Assembly: GCA_900768125.1 (NCBI GenBank)
Contig: CAAGBS010000015.1
Location: 1 to 30,291, forward strand
Direction of reading: 5' to 3'
Source of the DNA: Oscillospiraceae bacterium
Lineage (GTDB): Bacteria > Bacillota > Clostridia > Oscillospirales > Ruminococcaceae
Length of the DNA: 30,291 nucleotides
Positions 15,083-21,472 of the stretch are shown one piece after another (within the stretch, counting starts at the first letter, position 1; each line of letters starts with the position of its first letter). A program made the position numbers and the translations under genes. Below the pieces are notes generated by a model. The model searched no databases, was not told where the DNA came from, and saw only the letters and a program-made list of their open reading frames with translations.

Positions 15083-15892
15083 CTAATTCCGGACGTTCCA
15101 CATAATGTTTCTGTAAACAATGACCGCAGATGGCAGCAGGCACAGCGCGGCGATAGCACAGTACAGCGCGATATCGGCGGCATTTGACGGTATATCCGAC
15201 AGGGCGGGGTAGAAATAGAACCGCCCAGCGCCGGATATGCGCAGCGCGAGAGCAGTCCCCGCGCAGAGGAGCACCGCCGCAAGCGCCGAGGCGGTGTACC
15301 CGGTGAATCTGTAGACCGAAAAGCTGGTGCGTTTTGCGGTGCCGTAGCCCCGGGCTTTCATCGAGAGCGAGGAATCCATAGCGCGCTCCGCCGAGTAACC
15401 CACGGACGCAGAGAACGCGTGGAGCCGCTCCCGGACTGAGTTCGCGCCCTGAATGGCGGTAAATTCACGGGCGATTCTGATGAACTGCGGCACGAATCTT
15501 ATGGCGCAGGAAAGCACCAGTCCGGCGGCTGGGAAAGCCCTTCCGAAAAGCCAGACGTACTTGTCGCTGGTCACGAACCTGACCGCGCAGGCTCCCCACA
15601 GGCAGACCGCGGCAAGCACCGCACCGGTGAAGAGACCATAGCAGAGCGCCTCCAGCGTGAAAGCAAGGTCGCCAACAAAGAACAGCGCAGTCTCGCCGTT
15701 ATGCACGAACAGGAAGTTTGCCAGTCCGGCGGTCGCAGCCACGGCGGCAAACCAGCCCATGCCGCCGACTCCGGAAAGGATAGCCAGCAGCAGCGCGCCC
15801 GCCAGCGAAATTGCGGCAGTCACCGGGTCGGAAGCGAATGCGGTAAGTCCCAGCACGGCGAGCAGGTACAGAAAGCAGACTGCGGGGTGCAT
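15083..15892 (-). CDS. ecfT: EcfT transmembrane subunit of an ECF transporter
   Basis: The 269-residue protein starts MHPAVCFLYLL and has about five to six hydrophobic segments. Two motifs resemble the EcfT coupling helices: GANSVRERLHAF and, closer to the consensus A-R-G, MDSSLSMKARGYG near residue 185. EcfT links the ATPases to the S-component in the membrane. The start is placed at 15892, four bases after the phosphatase stop, because upstream codons lie inside that gene. The C-terminus seems altered: a 97-base insertion with a hairpin and a 35-bp duplication now makes it stop at RNIMWNVRN. A matching old tail continues in another frame up to cdd. Confidence 0.88.
   Translation of the reverse strand: MHPAVCFLYLLAVLGLTAFASDPVTAAISLAGALLLAILSGVGGMGWFAAVAATAGLANFLFVHNGETALFFVGDLAFTLEALCYGLFTGAVLAAVCLWGACAVRFVTSDKYVWLFGRAFPAAGLVLSCAIRFVPQFIRIAREFTAIQGANSVRERLHAFSASVGYSAERAMDSSLSMKARGYGTAKRTSFSVYRFTGYTASALAAVLLCAGTALALRISGAGRFYFYPALSDIPSNAADIALYCAIAALCLLPSAVIVYRNIMWNVRN
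15085..15119. repeat. 35-bp direct repeat, copy B (present ecfT end)
   Basis: Partner of 14988-15022; it carries the last codons of ecfT as now read. The segment between the copies contains a GC-rich hairpin. Confidence 0.7.
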
Positions 15893-15896
15893 TTTT

Positions 15897-16367
15897 TCAA
15901 GAGTTCTCAACGATGTTCTCCTGTATGAGCCAGCGGATAAGCCCCTCGCAGCCGTCGCAAACATCGCGGTATGTGCTGTCGAAGTCACCGGTGTACCATG
16001 GGTCGGATATCGCGCCGGGACGGTCGGTGAAGTCCAGCAGCAGGCGGATTTTCCCGGAGTATTTCTCGCCGGCGATGAGGGTCATGTTGCGGATATTCGC
16101 GCCGTCCATGCCGATAAGCAGGTCGTAGTCCTCGGCGTCGCGGCGGGTCATCTGGCGTGCGCGCTTGGCGGAGTAGTCTATGCCGAGCCGCCGGAGCACA
16201 GCCGCCGTCCCATAGTGCACCGGATTTCCTATCTCCTCGGCGGAGGTGGCGGCGGAAGCGGCAGTCACTCCGGATATGCCGCGCTTTTTCAGCATGTCAA
16301 GGAATATAAATTCCGCCATCGGCGAACGACATATGTTGCCGTGGCAGACGAATAATATTTTGTACAT
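15897..16367 (-). CDS. low-molecular-weight protein tyrosine phosphatase
   Basis: The 156-residue enzyme begins MYKILFVCHGNICRS, which holds the active-site loop with nucleophile Cys8, Arg14 and Ser15. The general acid lies in SDPWYTGDFDSTY near residue 116. It removes phosphate from tyrosines, and bacterial members act on tyrosine kinases or are general stress proteins. The start is at 16367 with AAAGGA upstream; an earlier in-frame start at 16415 would add 16 unsupported residues. It is the first gene of the operon with ecfT, cdd and the fused ecfA, and has an unusually long, structured leader. Confidence 0.92.
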   Translation of the reverse strand: MYKILFVCHGNICRSPMAEFIFLDMLKKRGISGVTAASAATSAEEIGNPVHYGTAAVLRRLGIDYSAKRARQMTRRDAEDYDLLIGMDGANIRNMTLIAGEKYSGKIRLLLDFTDRPGAISDPWYTGDFDSTYRDVCDGCEGLIRWLIQENIVENS

Positions 16368-16409
16368 CGGATAAATTCCTTTCAGAAGGCTTGGTATTGC
16401 GTTATTTTG

Positions 16410-16487
16410 CCGCAATTTGCGTACTGTCGGATTTTACATAATTCCTGCTGTTTTTACAGAAACTCGGCAAATCGCGGCAAATTGCGG
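16410..16487 (-). promoter_or_regulatory. structured leader of the phosphatase/ECF operon
   Basis: CCGCAATTTGC (16410-16420) and GCAAATTGCGG (16477-16487) are perfect 11-base inverted arms, so the minus-strand transcript can close a large stem. A smaller CTGT-TTTT-ACAG hairpin lies inside (16448-16459). It does not match a riboswitch class I know. It could instead be part of a recombination site, since integrase-like sites lie right beside it. Confidence 0.4.
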
Positions 16488-16495
16488 ACGTGTGT

Positions 16496-16534
16496 AGTAG
16501 TCAAATAGTAGTAAAAATCAGAAGTTTTACTACT
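16496..16534. promoter_or_regulatory. three arm-type integrase binding sites (Tn916 DR2-like)
   Basis: AGTAGTCAAA (16496-16505) and AGTAGTAAAA (16507-16516) are direct repeats 11 bases apart. An inverted copy, TTTTACTACT, lies at 16525-16534. The core AGTAGTAAA is the sequence I recall being bound by the N-terminal domain of Tn916 integrase. The integrase encoded at 19180-20451 has that same kind of N-terminal domain. Their place just outside the truncated integrase tail fits the end of an integrated element. Confidence 0.5.
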
Positions 16535-16565
16535 AAGGATTTTGCATGGGAAAATCAACGCTTTT

Positions 16566-16571
16566 ATTATA
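16566..16571 (-). promoter_or_regulatory. probable -10 box for the phosphatase operon
   Basis: On the minus strand, TGTTATAAT is a good extended -10 (TATAAT at 16571-16566); the -35 region is poor. The leader to the phosphatase ATG would be about 190 bases and would run across the arm-like sites. Confidence 0.5.
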
Positions 16572-16627
16572 ACACAGATTTTTGATTTTGCATAGTACCC
16601 ATGAGCATTTCCGGGATTTATGGCAAA

Positions 16628-16857
16628 TGGGCGTACATCTCTGTACGCCCATAACCATTTTATCCCATCACTCTGAACATTTCCTGTGTTTTCTCCCCAC
16701 CAAGCTTATCCATCTCCCTGCGGGCATTTTCAATCTCGGCTATCCGACCGAGTTCGTCCTGAGCGTTCTCAAGTCCGAGATGTGTGTAAGTATTCAGAGT
16801 AACACCGATGTCGCTGTGTCCCATAAGGTATTGCAGCGTTTTCGGGTTCATGCCGGT
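16628..16857. repeat. 230-bp direct repeat, copy 1 (hairpin plus integrase 3' end)
   Basis: This matches 19148-19377 with about 10 differences. It starts exactly at a hairpin (GGGCGTACA, loop TCTC, TGTACGCCC) and runs through the integrase 3' end until the sequences part at position 16857. The stretch nearest the break is identical in both copies. Confidence 0.9.
16660..16857 (-). pseudogene. truncated tyrosine integrase, C-terminal 64 residues only
   Basis: The frame encodes GMNPKTLQYLMGHSDI through to the end, equal to residues 360-423 of the intact integrase at 19180-20451 with few changes. It keeps the catalytic His and Tyr of the last motifs but lacks the Arg and the His-x-x-Arg boxes, so it cannot work alone. 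Upstream codons are unrelated, and an apparent longer frame to 16917 is read-through into the promoter of the next gene. Confidence 0.88.
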
Positions 16858-16859
16858 TG

Positions 16860-16888
16860 TTGACAAAATCTGTGCATGGTGATAATAT
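16860..16888 (+). promoter_or_regulatory. promoter of the SDR gene, created at the integrase break
   Basis: TTGACA (16860-16865) is followed after 17 bases by TAATAT (16883-16888); TATAAT at 16886-16891 is an alternative. The -35 box begins within three bases of the point where integrase homology ends. Confidence 0.7.
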
Positions 16889-16941
16889 AATATTAGGGTG
16901 TATTTTGTGATACCCAATTAATAAAACAGGAGGAAATCTAT

Positions 16942-17682
16942 ATGCTTAAAGGAAAAACAGCGATTGTGACAGGCGGAACAAGAGGAATAGGCTTCGCCAT
17001 CGTTAAGGTGTTTCTTCAGAACGGAGCAAAGGTAGCTCTTTTCGGCAGCCGTCAGGAAACCGTTGACAAGGCGCTCACAGAGCTTAAAACAGAGAATCCC
17101 TCATGGGAGGTCATTGGAATGGCTCCTGACATTACCGATTATTCAGCAATGAAAAACGCAGTAGATGAGGTCGCTGCCAGATTCGGCAAGCTTGATATCC
17201 TGGTAAACAACGCCGGAATATCCGCTCGCGAGCCATTGGCGCAGTACGACCCCGAAGCGTTCAAGAAGATAATGGACCTTAATGTAACCGCAGTGTTCAA
17301 CGGCTGCAAGGCTGCCGCAGAGCATATGAGAGAACACGGAGGCAGCATAATCAACACAAGTTCAATGGTAAGCATTTACGGTCAGCCAAGCGGAGTAGGC
17401 TACCCCACAAGCAAATTCGCCGTAAACGGAATGACCAAGAGCCTTGCAAGAGAACTTGGCCGCAGTGGAATACGGGTGAATGCTGTCGCACCGGGTGTAA
17501 CAAGGACAGATATGGTCGCCGCGCTTCCCGCCGATATGGTCGAGCGTATTTCTGCGCCTATCCCGCTCGGGCGCATAGGCGAGCCGGAGGAAGTTGCGAA
17601 TGTGTTCCTGTTCCTTGCAAGCGACCTTTCAAGCTATGTAACAGGAACAGTCATCTCGGTCGACGGAGCCGCTCAGACCTGA
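16942..17682 (+). CDS. SDR oxidoreductase, similar to bile-acid 3-alpha-HSDH (BaiA) or FabG
   Basis: The 246-residue classical short-chain dehydrogenase has TGGTRGIG (10-17) for cofactor, NNAG (89-92), and the triad Ser141, Tyr154 and Lys158 (YPTSK). Long stretches recall clostridial BaiA as I remember it: TGGTRGIGFA, NGAKV, APD, IMDLNVTAVFNG, SGVGYP-SK, VAPGV-TDM, EPEE-ANV-LFLASDL, SVDGA. After strand 2 it has Ser36-Arg37 where BaiA has a Glu, which suggests NADP(H) rather than NAD(H). The substrate could be a hydroxysteroid, but a 3-oxoacyl-ACP or sugar-alcohol role cannot be excluded. AGGAGG precedes the ATG. It stands alone with its own promoter and terminator between two integrase tails. 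Confidence 0.9.
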   Translation: MLKGKTAIVTGGTRGIGFAIVKVFLQNGAKVALFGSRQETVDKALTELKTENPSWEVIGMAPDITDYSAMKNAVDEVAARFGKLDILVNNAGISAREPLAQYDPEAFKKIMDLNVTAVFNGCKAAAEHMREHGGSIINTSSMVSIYGQPSGVGYPTSKFAVNGMTKSLARELGRSGIRVNAVAPGVTRTDMVAALPADMVERISAPIPLGRIGEPEEVANVFLFLASDLSSYVTGTVISVDGAAQT

Positions 17683-17711
17683 TAATACCAGGGTCTTATA
17701 ACAATAGTACA

Positions 17712-17748
17712 CAGGGGAAAGGCGTCAGCTTTTCTCCTGCGTTTTTTT
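17712..17748 (+). terminator. rho-independent terminator of the SDR gene
   Basis: CAGGGGAAAGGC pairs with GCTTTTCTCCTG (12 pairs, two of them G-U) around loop GTCA, followed by CG and seven T. Confidence 0.9.
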
Positions 17749-17771
17749 GTTAAAAAAGGATTTTTACATCC

Positions 17772-17800
17772 TTGACAAATTTAATAAAGCGTGATATAAT
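17772..17800 (+). promoter_or_regulatory. consensus sigma-A promoter of the surface protein gene
   Basis: TTGACA (17772-17777), a 17-base spacer and TATAAT (17795-17800), with TGA just before the -10, form a full-consensus extended promoter. Confidence 0.9.
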
Positions 17801-17836
17801 AACAGGGTAGTGCAGGCTAACCAAATTGCAAGTTAT

Positions 17837-17854
17837 CGTTAGTTAGCACTAACG
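17837..17854. promoter_or_regulatory. inverted repeat in the leader, DtxR/IdeR-like
   Basis: CGTTAG (17837-17842) and CTAACG (17849-17854) are inverted. A nested GTTAG-CA-CTAAC is centred at 17847. The layout recalls iron- or manganese-responsive DtxR-family boxes (TTAGGTTAGCCTAACC type) and lies between promoter and start codon, where a repressor could block elongation. The regulator is not identified. Confidence 0.4.
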
Positions 17855-17879
17855 CATATAAAAAGAAAGGGTACATATT

Positions 17880-19103
17880 ATGAAACTTATAAGAAAAATG
17901 ACATCAATAATGGCGGCAGCAGCCGTGCTCTCAGTTTCAGCGGCAGCGTCTGCGGAAAGTGCAGGAGCCGCTGAATCCGGCGTATGGACCGCCATTGCAG
18001 GAGAAACCTCCACCAGCTATGACAATCTCTTCGACGTTATTCTCAACGAGAAATACTCCGACATATGGTACAAATACTGCGCCGCAGTCATGGGCGAGGA
18101 CAACGCGGAAGCTGCCGCGGCTTCCCTGAAAGGCTCTATAAGCTCCGACATTTACGGTCAGGAGGCTGTCGACTATATTGCGGAAACCGGAGCCGCAGCG
18201 TTCGACTGCTGGTATATAAATGACGCGGCTCAGTTCACATTCAACAGCGACATGACAGCCACCGTCACCCTAACGGACGGTTCACAGTCCACTCACACCT
18301 ACGAGTACCTCGGACAGTACAATATCGGCGACGGCGAGGTGCTGAACTGGGGCGGCGTTGAAATGCCGGTCGCATTCCCCTGCGACGTATACAAGAGCAC
18401 CGACGACGCTGGCGAGTTCACATATTTCTTCTTCCGCGACGATACGATGGCTGAGACCTACCACATAGAATTCCGCTACGGAAGCGACCTTGAGGAGCTT
18501 CAGGGCTACCTTAAAGGCAATTACGCATACTGGCTCAGCGCAGGAATCGACGACGCGGCAGACCTTCACACGATAGACAACTGCATCGCGCTGTTCTGCC
18601 TTGAGAATATGGATTACTCCGAAAGAACCGAATCTTCCGCTGCGCAGGCTTCTGAACTTGAGGGCACATGGGACTGCGACCTCAGCGGCTGGGGCGAGGA
18701 ATACGAAGGCGTTGAGTACCATGTCACCATTGACGGAAGCGGTAACGGTGCGACATTCATGAACGGCGAGAAAACCAGCGATTTCAACACTTATATGTAC
18801 GACAGCGGCGAAAAAGGCGATGGTATCGGAACTTATGTCGCTTACGACCTTGGCACAGGCGAGGCTGAACAGGCTGAGTATTCCCTGACCATAGACGAAA
18901 ACGGAAACACGGTGCTTGCGCTCACCAACGACGAGGGTACGCTCTATTATACCAAGCGCTCATCTGAGACATCGGAGGATTCCTCAGATGAGAACACCTC
19001 TAAGGGCAGCCCTGATACTGGTGCAGAGGGTGTTTCCGCGGTGATCGCGCTGGCTCTCGGCGCGGGCGCTGCACTTATTATCTCCAGAAAGCGCAGCAGA
19101 TAA
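17880..19103 (+). CDS. sortase-anchored surface protein with SPDTG sorting signal
   Basis: The 407-residue protein has a signal peptide (about 1-27, ending ASA). A long acidic extracellular part follows, then a C-terminal sorting signal: SPDTG at 377-381, a hydrophobic stretch and the basic tail SRKRSR. Such LPXTG-like signals are cut by a sortase and the protein is fixed to peptidoglycan. The extracellular part has a Trp/Tyr-rich region (about 28-240) and a second domain starting LEGTWDCDLSGW (about 260-360) that looks like a beta-barrel, lipocalin-like unit. A low-complexity Ser/Glu spacer comes before the signal. I do not recognise a named domain. No sortase gene lies in the window. Strong promoter, AGAAAGGG ribosome site. 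Confidence 0.85.
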   Translation: MKLIRKMTSIMAAAAVLSVSAAASAESAGAAESGVWTAIAGETSTSYDNLFDVILNEKYSDIWYKYCAAVMGEDNAEAAAASLKGSISSDIYGQEAVDYIAETGAAAFDCWYINDAAQFTFNSDMTATVTLTDGSQSTHTYEYLGQYNIGDGEVLNWGGVEMPVAFPCDVYKSTDDAGEFTYFFFRDDTMAETYHIEFRYGSDLEELQGYLKGNYAYWLSAGIDDAADLHTIDNCIALFCLENMDYSERTESSAAQASELEGTWDCDLSGWGEEYEGVEYHVTIDGSGNGATFMNGEKTSDFNTYMYDSGEKGDGIGTYVAYDLGTGEAEQAEYSLTIDENGNTVLALTNDEGTLYYTKRSSETSEDSSDENTSKGSPDTGAEGVSAVIALALGAGAALIISRKRSR

Positions 19104-19147
19104 TTTATGATCGCACGGGTTTAAGCGTTAATAACCAGAACATTGAT

Positions 19148-19377
19148 TGGGCGTACATCTCTGTACGCCCATCACTATTTTATCCCGTCACCTTGAACAT
19201 CTCCTGCGTTTTCTCCCCACCAAGCTTATCCATCTCCCTGCGGGCATTTTCAATCTCGGCTATCCGACTGAGTTCGTCCTGAGCGTCCTCAAGCCCGAGA
19301 TGTGTGTAAGTATTCAGAGTAACACCGATGTCGCTGTGTCCCATAAGGTATTGCAGCGTTTTCGGGTTCATGCCGGA
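19148..19377. repeat. 230-bp direct repeat, copy 2
   Basis: Partner of 16628-16857. Here the repeat continues into the complete integrase gene. The hairpin GGGCGTACA-TCTC-TGTACGCCC (19149-19170) can end transcription of the surface protein gene, although only a weak T-rich stretch follows. Confidence 0.9.
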
Positions 19378-20451
19378 TTTCGCCATATTGCTGCAATAGG
19401 TGTGGCGGCAGACGTGCGGAGTGATACTCGGCATTTGCAGGCGGTAAATCTCGTTGTACCGATTCACCATGTGCTTTAATCGGTGTTCCCAGTGCATTGC
19501 GACCAGCGGCATTCCATTTTTGTCGTAGTACAGAAATCCCGCGTACCCATCTATTATTCGTTCGCGTTTTGGAGGTTCTCTGTCCTCAATTATGGCACGG
19601 AAGCACCCGACAACATCATCGGTGAGCGGCAGCTGTCTTGTACCAGCTTTGGTCTTGGTAGGCTCAATATGGTAAGTGCTGTCTGAAATCCGCTGCAATT
19701 GATGGTCGATATTCAGCACTTTTTTCTGCAAATCAATATCTTGAAGTGTAAGTCCGCAGAATTCTGAAATTCGCAGTCCTGTGTGGAACAGTATGTATAT
19801 TGCTTCGTAATATTTGCAGTAGCAATTATCGTCATGTACGAATTTAAGAAACCGCCGCATATCCTCGCGGCTGATGGCTTCTCTTGTAACGCTGTCGTTG
19901 ACCACGACACCCGCAAGCTGAAATCCGAATGGGTTCTTGTTCAGGATATCATCATCGACCGCCATCTGGAACGCAGGTCGCAGAATTCCTCTGACTGTTT
20001 TTACCGTGCTGTACCCTCTGCCGTCTTTCTGAAGTTTTATCAGAAACAGCTTAGCGTCCGAGGTTTTGATGTGCGAAATCTTTTTTGCACCGAATTCCTC
20101 GTTTTTGAGAATATTCATAACGAAATTGTAGTTTGCCACCGTGCTGGGTCTGGAACCCGTTTTTGTGGAAAGATAACGCTCGGTTATCTCAACGACTGTG
20201 AGATTAAGTTTTTGTGGGTCAATCTGCGATTCAATATCGCGCCCTATCTGCTTTTCAAGTTCGCGGAGTGACGGCGTAGCTTTCTTTCCTGCCGGAAGTT
20301 TATCCGTGGGTTCAAGCCGCCAGCTGTAAACGAATTTTGCTTTGTCGCCGACATAGTATTTGAATTGATACTTCCCATCAGCGCGGATCGATTCGCCGGC
20401 ACGGAGCAGGCGGTGCTTTGAGTCGCGCCTTATTTTTCTTAGTGTTGCCAT
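19180..20451 (-). CDS. int: Tn916-type tyrosine integrase
   Basis: The 423-residue recombinase has an N-terminal arm-binding domain (about 1-75, RRDSKHRLLRAGESIRADGKYQFKY and FVYSWRLEPTDKLPAGKK) like that of Tn916 Int. A core-binding domain (about 83-170) follows, then a catalytic domain with Arg227 (HTGLRISE), His346-x-x-Arg349 (PHVCRH), His372 (GHSD) and nucleophile Tyr382 (NTYTH), all present. It would integrate and excise the element by strand exchange at att sites. The ATG has AGGAGGAG upstream and overlaps the preceding small gene by 13 bases. It appears complete and functional. Its last 64 codons are repeated at 16660-16857. Confidence 0.95.
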   Translation of the reverse strand: MATLRKIRRDSKHRLLRAGESIRADGKYQFKYYVGDKAKFVYSWRLEPTDKLPAGKKATPSLRELEKQIGRDIESQIDPQKLNLTVVEITERYLSTKTGSRPSTVANYNFVMNILKNEEFGAKKISHIKTSDAKLFLIKLQKDGRGYSTVKTVRGILRPAFQMAVDDDILNKNPFGFQLAGVVVNDSVTREAISREDMRRFLKFVHDDNCYCKYYEAIYILFHTGLRISEFCGLTLQDIDLQKKVLNIDHQLQRISDSTYHIEPTKTKAGTRQLPLTDDVVGCFRAIIEDREPPKRERIIDGYAGFLYYDKNGMPLVAMHWEHRLKHMVNRYNEIYRLQMPSITPHVCRHTYCSNMAKSGMNPKTLQYLMGHSDIGVTLNTYTHLGLEDAQDELSRIAEIENARREMDKLGGEKTQEMFKVTG

Positions 20452-20660
20452 GTTTTTCTCCTCCTGAGTTCTGCGTGTTCATCAAGGTATTTTTCAAAAA
20501 TCGTGCGGATAATAAGTCTGCGGCCGCCGTAAAACGCTATGAAATCAAGTTTTGTACCGCTTCTGATAAGAGCAAGGAACTTTCTGCTGCTCAAATCGAA
20601 AAGCAGAATGGTTTCATTGGGGTTAAGAAGGTCTTTTTCGCCCAGTTCGGTTTTCGCCAT
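20439..20660 (-). CDS. small excisionase-like DNA-binding protein
   Basis: The 73-residue basic protein has a short helix-turn-helix (SSRKFLALIRSG) followed by a wing-like FYGGRRLIIRTIFEKYL. This is the layout of excisionase-type winged helices, in which a conserved Gly-Arg-Arg turn is followed by the last helix. It lies between Xis and Int and its end overlaps the integrase start by 13 bases, so it is likely made with the integrase. It may bend DNA to set the direction of recombination, but that role is inferred. AAGGGAG precedes the ATG at 20660. Confidence 0.7.
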   Translation of the reverse strand: MAKTELGEKDLLNPNETILLFDLSSRKFLALIRSGTKLDFIAFYGGRRLIIRTIFEKYLDEHAELRRRKTWQH

Positions 20661-20760
20661 AAAATCTCACTCCCTTCATGACGTTTTCCGTTCAACGGTC
20701 ATTACTATATATTACTCTTAATCGTAAAAATAGCAACTACTAACGGCAGAATAAATAAAA

Positions 20761-20955
20761 TCAGATCGTAGAAGTATTGCAGAGAAACTCCTCAAATTTT
20801 GTGCGATTTATGAGGTATCTGTTTCCGCTGTAAACCGAGAACACTCCGAGGTTTTCCTCCGCCAGTCGCCGCATTTTCTTTACCCCGATGTTAAAATACT
20901 CTCCTGCTTCCTTTATTGTGAGCAGATACTTTTCTCCGGTTGTCATTTCTTTCAT
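20761..20955 (-). CDS. xis: Xis, Tn916-type excisionase
   Basis: The 64-residue protein closely follows Tn916 Xis (67 residues) as I recall it: YLLTIKEAGEYFNIG, KKMRRLAEEN, GNRYLINRTKFEEFL. This gives a winged helix-turn-helix that bends DNA at the element end to favour excision. The start is placed at 20955, where GGAGG lies upstream; codons to 20994 are in frame but lack support. It is transcribed toward the integrase, with a 100-base gap before the next small gene. Confidence 0.88.
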   Translation of the reverse strand: MKEMTTGEKYLLTIKEAGEYFNIGVKKMRRLAEENLGVFSVYSGNRYLINRTKFEEFLCNTSTI

Positions 20956-21074
20956 TGTAAATCCTCCATTCTGAACCACTACGCTGCTGTTCAAGTGGCA
21001 GCAATACCGTAAGTGATTCGCATAAATATGCTTTCAACTATAAAAGGACAGCTATTCAAGATTTCCGAACCAAA

Positions 21075-21116
21075 AATAAAAAAATTACCCGCCAAGGAAA
21101 AATCCTCAGCGGGTAA
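21075..21116 (-). terminator. strong terminator of the AraC-like/102-aa cassette
   Basis: TTACCCGC (21085-21092) and GCGGGTAA (21109-21116) pair, with an inner AGGA/TCCT stem. On the minus strand seven T, an A and five more T follow. It lies about 50 bases after the stop at 21164 and isolates the cassette from xis-int. Confidence 0.88.
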
Positions 21117-21163
21117 CAAGAATAGATTTTTAATATAGAGATGATTCTGCAAGATTAAGCATA

Positions 21164-21472
21164 CTAATCAAACAAATTGTCTAGCTTTGGATACAACGGC
21201 ATTCCCTTTCCTTCGCGAACATCAATCTTGTTTTCTCTTTCGACTTTCTGTATCATAGTTTTTAGTGGGGATGTCTGTTTCTCAGTCATAGAACTCAAGA
21301 TTTTCTTACCACTTTTGGTTTTAGCTTTTATGCGAATTGCTGCTGTAATAAGGACTTCGTCTTCACCTATCTCAGTTTGATATTCAAGATCATATCCCAC
21401 ACCATGCTGGCAGTAGCCACCGCCGGGTTTCATATTCTTATGAGGCTTCAATATAGTTGCAAAATTAATCAT
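21164..21472 (-). CDS. unknown 102-aa protein in the phage accessory cassette
   Basis: The protein starts MINFATILKPHKN and is rich in Lys and Glu. It has a Gly-rich GGGYCQHGVGYDLEYQTEIG, a predicted beta stretch DEVLITAAIRIKAKTKSGKK and a C-terminal half that is likely helical. It has no membrane segment and no family I recognise. The start at 21472 overlaps the end of the AraC-like gene by eight bases, so the two are co-translated; upstream in-frame codons lie inside that gene. Together they have one promoter and one terminator. The function may relate to phage control, toxin-antitoxin activity or superinfection, but nothing in the sequence decides this. Confidence 0.7.
   Translation of the reverse strand: MINFATILKPHKNMKPGGGYCQHGVGYDLEYQTEIGEDEVLITAAIRIKAKTKSGKKILSSMTEKQTSPLKTMIQKVERENKIDVREGKGMPLYPKLDNLFD

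Noticed and set aside
14962..15282. Minus-strand 106-codon frame across the ecfT end
   Set aside because: It is not a gene of its own; only its last ~17 codons make sense, as the displaced old tail of ecfT.
19149..19170. GGGCGTACA hairpin as the attachment core
   Set aside because: A perfect hairpin at the end of two genes is better explained as a terminator; it is merely included in the duplicated segment and no integrase arm sites flank this copy.
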